Shown piece after piece: positions 53,582 to 62,156 of a stretch of 64,000 nt of DNA (its first letter is position 1; each line of letters starts with the position of its first letter). The position numbers were made by a program, and so were the translations under genes. The stretch is from Histomonas meleagridis. Lineage: Eukaryota > Parabasalia > Tritrichomonadida > Dientamoebidae. The notes under the pieces were generated by a model. It had not been told where the DNA came from, ran no database searches, and saw nothing but the letters and a program-made list of their open reading frames with translations. The DNA lies in contig WSYJ01000176.1 of NCBI GenBank assembly GCA_020186115.1, positions 1 through 64,000 of the forward strand. The letters run 5' to 3'.

Positions 53582-54913
53582 TTATTCTTTAAATACACTT
53601 AATAAATGTTCATCTATTTTACCTGTTAATTTACCAACTATTGAATTTAATATTTTTGTGATTATTACTAAATCATCTGATAATTTATTACCATCAAATA
53701 ATACTACATCACCAATTTCATAATCTGCAGTATTATTTACTCTAAAATGAAAATCTCCACGTGTAGCAAAATCAATAGTATCTTGTAAAATTTCTATTTT
53801 TTTTTTTAATAACATCACCTATTGAAGCTTTATATCCAGTTTCATGCTTAGCTACACAAATATCTAAATATTCTTCATAAGTACCTGTAGTTTTAACTGA
53901 TGGAATACAATCAGTTGATGAAGTATTTGTGATATATTTACCTTCATTGGTTAAAGCATAAACATTACCTGTTAAAAATACTGGTGAACCAATTTGAAAT
54001 TGTGTTAAATCTTCTGTAACAGGAGCATTATGTATAATAGTTGTATTTATTTGTGCAAGACCTCCAGTTCCTTCAAATGTATTAAATGTAGTTGCAATAT
54101 AATATATTGCACTATATATATCAGAAAATGTATCATTATCTTGTTTCTTTTGTGTTACAGATTCAAAATATAATCTTCCATATTTTTTATCTTCAGTAGG
54201 TGTACATCCATAAATTCTTCATAATAATTCTTATGTATTATCTGATTCTTCAATTATACTGTGAAATAATGTTAATTTAGTAGACTCTAAACTAGTGAAT
54301 TGACCAGTATCGGATTTTATATTTCCTGTATTTACAATTAGTTTTTACAGAGTACACAATTTTACTGCAATTTATTTTTTTACAACTTAAGGCTTCTACA
54401 GATGATATAATAAAAAAATCCATCTCCTTGTTTTGATTTGAACTCAAGATAATCATCGAATGCTGTTATTCTCCGACTATAATCATTTTCATATCCATCA
54501 CTAGTATGCATATCTATGTAAGGACCTGTTTCTAAAACACCATCGTTTTTAATAACTGCAATTGAAGGAACACTAATATTTAAATTTGAATCTGAAGGTC
54601 CCGAATTTAAAGCAAAACCATTAATTGTTGAACAATGGATATCTTCTGTATTTGAACCTGTAGGAATATCTGTTAAATCATTATTTATTGTATTATGTGT
54701 ATGACTTTTTGTAGAATATTTTTCATCTGATTGTGATTTATTATAATATAATTGAGGTAATGTAATCGAAGTTATAGTATTGAGTTTTTCTGTTATTTGA
54801 TCATTTGTAGAATAATTTTCTATAACTTTTTGTAAGTCATCTTGGTCAATAATTTCAGGAGCAGCAACAACATTAGTTTTTATACCTTTCGTAGCATTCT
54901 CAATACTAAACAT
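53582..54913 (-). pseudogene. Maverick tail-fibre-like protein, multiple breaks
   Basis: Starts with MFSIENATKG at 54913. Residues 56-75 (YYNKSQSDEKYSTKSHTHN) match the Y-x-K-x-x-x-D-x-K-x-x-x-x-H-T-H-x motif of phage and virus tail fibres, suggesting a trimeric receptor-binding spike. The first piece ends at 54380. The continuation is in another frame (KYGRLYFESVTQKK, then VTEDLTQFQIG), with TAA and TGA near 54224-54235 and an 11-T run (53797-53807), before the C-terminal piece 53582-53818. A relic paralogue lies at 894-1193. It is non-functional as read. Its target would be a host-surface ligand. Confidence 0.65.
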
Positions 54914-55060
54914 TGATAAAAAATGATTTTTATTTAATAAATTAATAATAATTCTAACATAAAATATTTTGGATCAATTTCTTTACCATTCATTTCTTTA
55001 AACCATATTTTTAAATTAAGTTTTCTACTTTTATATTCATATTCCTTATATTTAGTTCTA

Positions 55061-56361
55061 TAGGGTGTCCAATCCTAAGTGTAGCATCTCCATATGTGAG
55101 CATATTTAATTATTAATAAATATATATAAATAATATATGAATATAACATTTTATTTTTTATTAATATGAAGTTTCATAAAAAATTAGATTTAATGAGATA
55201 TTTGCACTTTTTTGATAGAAAATTGGAAAAAATATACGTTTAAAATTATCGAAAAGTTCAGAATGGAACTCGATCAGAAATCAATTGCGATTTTTTTACA
55301 CTTACAAGGGAAAAATAAAAAATCAATATATACATAAATGAAATTGACTCTTCAAGATCAATGTATTTCATATTCAACAATTACAAAATATATTAGAAAT
55401 TGCAAAACATCAAAAACCGTTAACAAGGAAACTCCAAATGCAAATTTCGATGAACACAAAATCATTAATGAAAAAATTTTGTATGTACTTGATGAAGAGC
55501 CATTTGCATCTGTTCGTTATATAGCTAACACTACGGGGATTCCAAAAAGTACGGTATATTATCATTTAACAAATATGCTTTTTTATTTAAGCATGCATTT
55601 AAAGTGGGTTCCCCACAGTCTATCAGAAAAACAAAAAATTCAAAGGGTAACAATCTCAAAAACACTTATTAAGATTCTGAATTCAGCCAAACATAACAAT
55701 TATATATATTTCGTCACAGGAGACGAATCTTGGTTTGAATATTCATATTATCCTTCTCAACAATGGATACCCATCGGAAGTCAGCCTCAAACACGTCCAA
55801 ATAAGGTTTTAACAGATAAAAAAATTATGCTGACAACTTTTTGGAATCCAAGCGGAATAAAGGTTATTAACTTTCTTCCAAAAGGCGAAACATTTAATTC
55901 GAAGTATTATGCAAATAATATTATTAAGGAACTTTCAAAATTAAATGGGGGATATTTAGATAATGAAGGAAGAAGATTAACCGTCCATGCCGATAATGCA
56001 CGTCCTCACATATCGAAGCACACAACTAATATAATGAATATTAAAGGTCTTAAAAGAGCACCTCATCCTCCTTATTCACCAGATATAGCACCATCAGACT
56101 TCTTCCTATTTGGCTATAACAAAAATAAAATGGAAGGTCAATCATACGAATCAAGAAAGGAGGTAAAAAAATGTATAACTGATATTTTACAACAAATACC
56201 AACCGATATGTTAAAACGGGTTTTTGAAGAATGGGAAAGGAGATTGGAACAAGTAATACATACCAAAGGAGAGTATATCAAGTAAACATTCTAATCATTA
56301 TTTTAGTTCATTTAAATTTTATTTGAATAATGAGATGCTACACTTGGGGTTGGACACCCTA
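55061..56361. mobile_element. near-intact mariner inserted in Maverick
   Basis: A 1301-base element with inverted ends TAGGGTGTCCAATCCTAAGT at left and, complemented, TAGGGTGTCCAACCCCAAGT at right, continuing GTAGCATCTC on both sides. TA duplication at 55059-55060 and 56362-56363. Only three mismatches are visible in the first 31 bases. It inserted into the beta-rich Maverick gene (54934-56573) and is younger than the mariner at 16.6-17.9 kb, judged by fewer breaks. Confidence 0.85.
55338..56285 (+). CDS. mariner transposase
   Basis: A 315-residue open frame with the full mariner D34D catalytic triad: D129 in YFVTGDESWFEY, D219 in LTVHADNARPH, and D254 in HPPYSPDIAPSDFFLFG, the spacing expected for mariner. 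The N-terminal HTH region is present from residue 45 (IPKSTVYYHL at 68-77). The same frame also has an ATG at 55263 and 24 further sense codons, stopped by TAA at 55335-55337, so the first HTH helices are lost if the ATG at 55338 is used. Otherwise the gene is uninterrupted. Activity is uncertain for that reason. Confidence 0.85.
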   Translation: MKLTLQDQCISYSTITKYIRNCKTSKTVNKETPNANFDEHKIINEKILYVLDEEPFASVRYIANTTGIPKSTVYYHLTNMLFYLSMHLKWVPHSLSEKQKIQRVTISKTLIKILNSAKHNNYIYFVTGDESWFEYSYYPSQQWIPIGSQPQTRPNKVLTDKKIMLTTFWNPSGIKVINFLPKGETFNSKYYANNIIKELSKLNGGYLDNEGRRLTVHADNARPHISKHTTNIMNIKGLKRAPHPPYSPDIAPSDFFLFGYNKNKMEGQSYESRKEVKKCITDILQQIPTDMLKRVFEEWERRLEQVIHTKGEYIK

Positions 56362-56573
56362 TATTTTCATTCGTATAAATACAAAAATAATCTTCATAAT
56401 GATCACGTTCAATGAAATCAGCGTGCATTGAAACATCAGATACTAAATGATTTTTAAATTTACACTTACATTGTTGCACTACTATAAATCTAGAATTTTG
56501 AAAATCGACAAATTCAGGCGGAAAACGGTTTTCTTTTTGTGAAGTACAAAAATACGTTTTAGTCGCAGATTAA

Positions 56574-57357
56574 AACATTTATGAAAAATATAGTTTATTA
56601 CTGCAAAAGATATTTGTTCGGCAAAATATTAATTTAATAGGATAAATGTTCGGCCAAACATAACCGAGGACAATTCGTGTTGGTTATGTGAGGTTTTTGA
56701 TAGGTTTATGTGTAAAGTGGTGCTAAAAGTGTTATCGTTTCTATCACAAAGTTCCGTGTTCATTAAATTTTGAATTGGTATTCAAATTATAGAAGCTGTT
56801 TTTATATATTAAAAAATGTATATATATATTCATTTATATAAAGTTTAATAAATATCAAATGATTTTATTGTATTTTTTTACAATACTGTTTTGAAGAATA
56901 TGTTCTTTAAAATATTTTAATCTATAACAACTCCCTATTTGATGTATTTTTGTTGATAAATTTTTTTTGGTATAAAAATTATTATTTGATCATATATATA
57001 TCACATTGTGAAACAGATATTAAATCAATTGAAGATGAACATCCGAAAAATAATTATAGTTATTCAAATTTAATGTACATAGTTTCACCATCTTAGCGAT
57101 GTCGATAACTTGCTATTTAATAATAAACTAGATATTGTGAAATATCTAAACGTATCTAAATTACAACACAAATTTAATATCAATGTTACATTAAAATTCA
57201 TTTTTGACTTAATCAATAATTTATAAATTGATCAATAATAATATCAATTGCTTCGCATATAAATTTCTATGAATTGTCATGTTCTACATATTAGTTATGT
57301 TTTATAAGTTTAGCAATGTCGATAACTTGCTATCTAATGATATCTGTTTCAGCATTT
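56574..57357. other. gap with repeated segment
   Basis: No gene supported. A block GTCGATAACTTGCTAT occurs twice (near 57101-57116 and 57319-57333). An AAACAGATATTAAATCAATT stretch near 57012 is an inverted partner of TATCTGTTTC at 57341. Confidence 0.4.
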
Positions 57358-58056
57358 TTGCCAAATTTTATTTTTGTTCAAAAAACATGACGAAAATTGT
57401 AAATATTTCGAAATGATATTGAATGAAAATATTTTTTCAGGAAACGAATTGAGTACCAATTTTTGAATGCGAATTACATTCTGTTCAAATTCTACATTAT
57501 GATTGAATGAGGCTTCCACTTTTTGAATACTACCCATTCAAATTTCCCACGGTTGTAGGACAGTACCCATTATTCATATGATTATAAGTTACTCTCTTTC
57601 AGATTTTTTTATTTCGGATAATTCATTCAGAATAGTAGTTTCACTTGACATCTGTACAAAGGTACTTAAAATAATTGACAGAAACACATATAGGTGAGAA
57701 TAAACATATATAAGTGAAAATGAATAAGAATAAATGATAATTATCACATATAAGTGAGAATTAACATAAGACAATGAAATAAACACATATAAGTGAGTAC
57801 AAATACAGTTAGTGGAAATAAGCACACCATATTTGCCAAATTTTATTTGTATTCAAAAAAGCATGGCGAAAATTGTATATAATTCAAAATGACATTGAAT
57901 GATGATATTTATTCAGAAAACAAAGCCGATTTTTGAATGGGAATGCTAAATACACCTCATTCAAATTCTCCATCATGATTGAATGGGACCTCCACTATAT
58001 GAAGAGGTAGTATTCAAATTTCCCACGGTTGTAGGATAGTACCCGATTCATTATTC
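57358..58056. repeat. two direct copies of a 220-base unit around a short tandem array
   Basis: Copy 1 (57358-57578) and copy 2 (57833-58056) share TTGCCAAATTTTATTT at the start and TTTCCCACGGTTGTAGGA at the end, with conserved blocks between, at moderate divergence. The 250 bases between them include four CACATATAAGTGAG-like units (57684, 57704, 57745, 57784). The unit includes an AAATTTTGCC/Myb-like AACTTTTT patch only in copy 1. The origin is unclear: a tandem duplication or the two ends of a lost element. Confidence 0.7.
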
Positions 58057-58129
58057 TTGCTAAGGACTAATATTAATTTAATTTTATACATACAGAATTT
58101 TCTTTATCCTAAAATTTTCCCCCATTTAA

Positions 58130-58562
58130 ATTTTATTGTCAATGTTTCCATTGAGCCAATGGTTTACCTTCTCCTGGAAAGTTTTCAAATATCACAATTT
58201 TATGTTCATTTTGTCTATACTCATCCCACCATTTATTATAGTGTTTGATGTAAACTTCATATAGGCTTTCTTTCTTCCTGGCCCAACGACTCTTTTCAGT
58301 CCCTGGTTTGAGTAAAAAACAATATATACTGACCTAAACTTTGTAAAAAGCCGATGATATTAAAGATACCTTTTTGAGCATATGAATACATTACGTTGTC
58401 TTTCTTGTGTCCTCTTTTCATATGACATTTGTTAATGTGATATGATATGGTTGTTTTCGAATAAAAAATAGAAACATCAAAATTATCACCATTTACAATT
58501 GTTTTTGTAAAAGCCTCTAAATCTTTGACACGATATATATATCTAGGCATACACATTTTCAA
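58130..58562 (-). pseudogene. third CRESS-type Rep remnant
   Basis: The minus-strand frame starts at ATG 58560-58562 with MPRYIYRVKDLEAF and a motif III-like NVMYSYAQKGIFN near 58375. It stops at 58296. Downstream, another frame has KPGTEKSRWARKK (a Walker A of G-x-x-G-T-G-K-S-R-W-A type with two glycines lost), then HYNKWWDEYRQNE and KIVIFENFPGEG, the K-W-W-x-x-Y and Walker B sequences characteristic of Rep helicases. Stops follow near 58135. It is distinct from the Rep relic at 35-36 kb and likely an old rolling-circle replicon insertion. Confidence 0.6.
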
Positions 58563-59246
58563 ATAATGAATGAATACAACATTTTACAACATTAATTCGT
58601 AAGATGCTATGCTCAAAAAAAATTTGGTTCTTTAAATCTTGAATTTTAGAATTTACGATATAAAAAGATTGGCCATATTGGAAGAGAAAATGGCCAACAT
58701 GATGTGAAAATGGTATACTTATGCATTCAAATTATTTAAAAGTTCACAAAAATATAAATGTTTTTTAATTACATAAAATCGATAATTACATAATATTTTA
58801 GGAACAATTTTTTAATATTTATGATGATATTGAAATAAATTCAAGACAGCAAACCTATATATTATCTTCCAATTTAAATAAAGATCATCAAAATCTTCAA
58901 TCGTTCATTAAACGCTTTGCACTCTTTCATTTTCTTCGTCCCAACACCTTTTGTAGCTTTTTCATCTGTCACTTTTTTGTTTACAATATTGTGATATGAA
59001 TTTTCTGCTAATCGTTTTCGCCATGAACCGCCCTGTCAAAAAGTGGAGAAATATTTTCCAGAGGGTCTTACTAAAATTTTATGAAAAACTCACCAAACAA
59101 TATCTCAATAAAACAACATCTCTCTATTTCCATTCCATCATCACTAATACATTTCTATTCTTTCTATTTCATAATTTTATATTAATAAATTAGATTATCA
59201 TATTATTGTTATTGAACTTCCAGAAAATTCGTTTTAAAATATTTTT
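58563..59246. other. gap without recognised gene
   Basis: AT-rich with TCAAAAAGTGGAGAAATA near 59037. I see no supported gene. Confidence 0.4.
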
Positions 59247-59520
59247 TTAAACAATGACAAACGCTACATTGATATGATTTTGTGGTTTTTGGCTTTCCTT
59301 CAAAAACCACATTTTTAGAGAGATGTTCAATCCAATTTCATATATTGTCATCAAAATATGACGACAAGGAATTGAAAATTCTGGTGCTTTATTGCGGGGA
59401 ATACACCAACAACAAACTGTAGGTTCATAAATATCAACTTGTGCCTTTAAATACTCATCAGTCAGTGTATTTGCAAATATGTTTCCAATCATATTTTTGT
59501 CTTCTTTCTTTATAAGCAGG
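59247..59520 (-). pseudogene. MULE SWIM-domain fragment
   Basis: The minus strand at 59247-59492 encodes NTLTDEYLKAQVDIYEPTVC followed by CWCIPRNKAPEFSIPCRHIL, a C-x-C...C-x-H SWIM zinc finger as found near the C-terminus of MULE/FAR1 transposases. The catalytic part is missing upstream, where only broken frames are seen. It is the fourth MULE relic in the window. Confidence 0.55.
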
Positions 59521-59816
59521 ATATGTGCAAAATGATTGTTTAATGAGTGACTTATCGATTGGACAATTAAAACATTATATACAGCAATTTTCTTTCTGCT
59601 GGCGGCATAATTTCAATTCATTGCCATTTGGCGCTCAATTTGCGAACTTATTATTACTCAATAAATTTTATGCTTATAACAATTTTGGTCTAAGCTTTAC
59701 TCATGGATGTTATTCCCCAAAGCATCCAACTTCCAGTTGGCCCCCCCCTGAAGTAAAAAAGTGTCATCTTTATTTATCATTATTTTTATTTGGTTTGGTT
59801 TATTCATAAATTATTG

Positions 59817-60413
59817 TTAATTTGCATTGGAATTTTCCAAGAAGCTTCTAGCAGCATGACAAACCTCATCTCTTACTTCATTTAATGTTTTGTTACCATC
59901 AATTAAAATCCAATTATCTTCTCGAAGTTCTAAGTAAGCATCACGCACCTTTTTTTGAAACTCCAATTTGTCGTACCTCTCATCTCCGTAGCCTTCTCTT
60001 TTTGCAAGTAATTCTGGATTCGAATCAATAAAAAAAACTAAGTCTGGTTTTGGCAAACCCATATCAGTAGCCTTACACCACTCTAAAGGGAGTCCTTTAG
60101 CAACATCATAAGCAGTGCCACTGTACCAGTATCGATCACAAATGATTGAAGTACCGTTTTCCAAAGTATCTTTGATTTTATCAGCAACTTCCCAACGGTT
60201 AGCTGAATAAAGAAGGTGGATAACTTCATTGCCAAGATTATTACTACTTTTTAGGTATTGGTCTATGATTGCACCTATTTGTGTTGAACGATCAGGAAAT
60301 CTCATAGAAATTGCTGGAGATAACATTCCTGATTCCAAGAGAAGTTTAGACTGAGTTGTTTTTCCAGAATGATCAATTCCTTCAAACACAATGAACCTGC
60401 CTCTGTTCTTCAT
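59817..60413 (-). CDS. thymidylate kinase
   Basis: A 198-residue dTMP kinase that phosphorylates dTMP to dTDP for DNA synthesis. It has P-loop EGIDHSGKTTQ (11-21), MRFPDRS (37-43) in the NMP-binding part, ICDRYWYSGTAYDVAKG (91-107) with the DRY/H motif at 93-95, and the LID-like sequence KREGYGDERYDK (138-149). The length is near the family's 200-210 residues and the start is the only suitable ATG. It is intact, and divergent from the dehydrogenase gene by 146 bases. Confidence 0.93.
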   Translation of the reverse strand: MKNRGRFIVFEGIDHSGKTTQSKLLLESGMLSPAISMRFPDRSTQIGAIIDQYLKSSNNLGNEVIHLLYSANRWEVADKIKDTLENGTSIICDRYWYSGTAYDVAKGLPLEWCKATDMGLPKPDLVFFIDSNPELLAKREGYGDERYDKLEFQKKVRDAYLELREDNWILIDGNKTLNEVRDEVCHAARSFLENSNAN

Positions 60414-60559
60414 TCAATATTGAATTTAAGAGGTTTATGCAAAGGTGTGTTTTGTCTGTTGTAAACATGCCAAAATTCACAAAGAACGATCATATTTTCT
60501 GTTATTTACAATTTTGAAATCATGTACGTTTAATATTTAGAAAACGTTAGTAAATCCTT
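60414..60559. promoter_or_regulatory. divergent promoter region (thymidylate kinase / dehydrogenase)
   Basis: The 146-base gap between two divergent starts must hold both promoters. TGCCAAAATTCACAAAGAAC is near its middle. I do not see a definite initiator. Confidence 0.4.
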
Positions 60560-61435
60560 ATGATCAAAGAAATTCTGATTTTAATCTCAGTTATTTTTTT
60601 AATTTGTATCACAATAAGAATCGGAACATGCCTATTCCCTTTCTTTCTTAAGGAGCAAAATATGCTTCAAAAGTATGGAGGTGGGTTTGCTGTTGTAACT
60701 GGGGGAACAGATGGAATAGGACTCCAAATCGTCAAAAAATTATTGCTTCAAGGCTTTGATGTTTTCGTTATAGGACTTAAAACAGATAAAATTACAAAAG
60801 CAGATTTACCACAAACTTCAATATTATACGAATGTGATCTTGGAGATACAGCTTCTGTTGATTACATATGTGAATGGATTGAAATCAATCAACCTACACT
60901 TCTATTTAATGTAGCTGGTTTTTGTAAAGTTGAACATTTTGATACAATATCTAATCCTGGAGAATATATCAATTCACATATAAATTCTCTTGTACGCATT
61001 ACTTCTTCATTTCTTCGAGTTCGTAAGGAAAATGGAGGAATTATTTTCTTCTCTTCTCAAGTATCTTTTTTTGTTTCACCATTTGGGGTTTTATATGCTT
61101 CTACCAAAGCTTTTATTGCCCAATTTGCAAACTCACTTGCTGCTGAATATCCAAAAATTGATATTCTCTGCCTACGTCCTGGTGGTGTTGTACGTACTTC
61201 GTTCTTTAATAACTCACCAAATTATTGGTATTTCGACTTCGTGAAATTGATTGGACAAAACCCTGAAACAATAACTTCTCTCGTTTTTAAAGCACTTGGA
61301 AGAGTTACAATGCTCGATGTTGGAATGTTAACAATATTAAGTCGGATATTTCTGATATTCTTTGATGAAAATGTACTAAAATGGATTGGTTGGCTTGCAG
61401 CAATTCCATTGGGAAAAATATTAGAAAAAAGATAA
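60560..61435 (+). CDS. short-chain dehydrogenase, 17beta-HSD12/KCR-like
   Basis: A 291-residue NAD(P)-dependent reductase. Residues 4-27 form a membrane anchor (a hydrophobic stretch starting EILILISVIFLICITIRIG). The nucleotide-binding TGGTDGIG (47-54), NVAG (117-120), the catalytic Ser in FFSSQVS (165-166) and Y179-x-x-x-K183 in LYASTK are all present, and LRPGGVVRTSF follows. The TG(G)TDGIG box and N-terminal anchor fit the very-long-chain 3-oxoacyl-CoA reductase and hydroxysteroid dehydrogenase 12 group of ER enzymes. The C-terminus has another hydrophobic region (about 258-287). It is intact. Substrate specificity cannot be read from sequence. Confidence 0.9.
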   Translation: MIKEILILISVIFLICITIRIGTCLFPFFLKEQNMLQKYGGGFAVVTGGTDGIGLQIVKKLLLQGFDVFVIGLKTDKITKADLPQTSILYECDLGDTASVDYICEWIEINQPTLLFNVAGFCKVEHFDTISNPGEYINSHINSLVRITSSFLRVRKENGGIIFFSSQVSFFVSPFGVLYASTKAFIAQFANSLAAEYPKIDILCLRPGGVVRTSFFNNSPNYWYFDFVKLIGQNPETITSLVFKALGRVTMLDVGMLTILSRIFLIFFDENVLKWIGWLAAIPLGKILEKR

Positions 61436-62156
61436 AATAATTTGTTTGATAAAATTTGTTTATACATTTTAATTTGGATAAACTCAGATACAAATTTTTG
61501 AAATTTCCTTCGATTTTATTTTTTGCTTTAATATGATTACATTTTTCAAGCTGGTTCCCGATTAAATAATAATCAATTAATATAATAATGCATTATCATC
61601 TTATGCATAAGAAGCGAGATTTTTCAGTAATGATGTAATTTTGAAATCGTGGGTTGGTATTTAAATTTTAGAGTTACCAAATCAAAATTTATTATAACAA
61701 AATGATTAAATTTGCATATTTTTTTGTGCCATTATCGAATTCTTTCGGTGTTATGATGGTAAATTTCAATATCATTCAATTAGCTGATGCTACTAAAGAA
61801 GATATACCTGAAATTCTTTTTTTTTCATTCTCTAGAGCATGAGGAACTAGTTTTATCAAAAATAAAAATAATTGAAACAAAGAAAACAGTAGTTCCACCT
61901 AAATTATAAGAATTCGGATCTGACAGTAAAGTCTTTAAATAATGTAATGTTATTTAGTTTGGATAAATGGCCAGAAGGTTGCCCTACATTCCATGTAGAT
62001 CCTTATATTCAAACAAAACAAAATAAACTTTAACAACTACTAAACATTTTTACACAATTTTCTTTTTGTCACTTTTCTTGTGTTGTGTAGGATTTTGACG
62101 AATCTATATAAATTTCTTATAAATTCATTAAAATCTCATAAATAAAATACAAATAT
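61436..62156. other. gap with possible degraded coding
   Basis: From 61701 an ATG begins MIKFAYFFVPLSNSFGVMM but stops within 50 codons. A later stretch near 61930-62025 reads LNNVMLFSLDKWPEGCPTF in a different frame. Neither is enough to name a gene. The rest is AT-rich. Confidence 0.35.

Larger units (their letters stand above)
48647..56573. mobile_element. truncated Maverick/Polinton, split by a mariner
   Basis: A block of genes with low GC and shared codon use: a small conserved protein (minus), packaging ATPase (plus), two unassigned proteins (plus), retroviral-type integrase (minus), fibre-like protein (minus) and a beta-rich protein (minus). ATPase plus integrase plus fibre is the Maverick/Polinton hallmark. 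No long terminal repeats, DNA polymerase B, cysteine protease or recognisable major capsid gene are present, so both ends are lost. The full element family is much longer. A mariner at 55061-56361 interrupts it. Confidence 0.8.
54934..56573 (-). pseudogene. Maverick beta-rich gene split by mariner
   Basis: The right piece (56364-56573) reads ENRFPPEFVDFQNSRFIV and CKFKNHLVSDVSMHADF; the left piece (54934-55060) reads SRKLNLKIWFKEMNG and ends FMLELLLIY-stop. Both are on the minus strand. Removing the mariner and one TA leaves the two pieces in the same open frame, so the gene was whole when it was hit. The 5' end stops at a TAA near 56571. The beta-rich C-terminus might be a capsid or spike protein; no family recognised. 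Confidence 0.55.

Noticed and set aside
57589-57825. Tyr/Ser-rich minus-strand frame
   Set aside because: Arises from the CACATATAAGTGAG tandem units; low complexity.
59525-59809. Plus-strand 94-codon frame
   Set aside because: No domain; lies opposite broken MULE-related minus-strand sequence.
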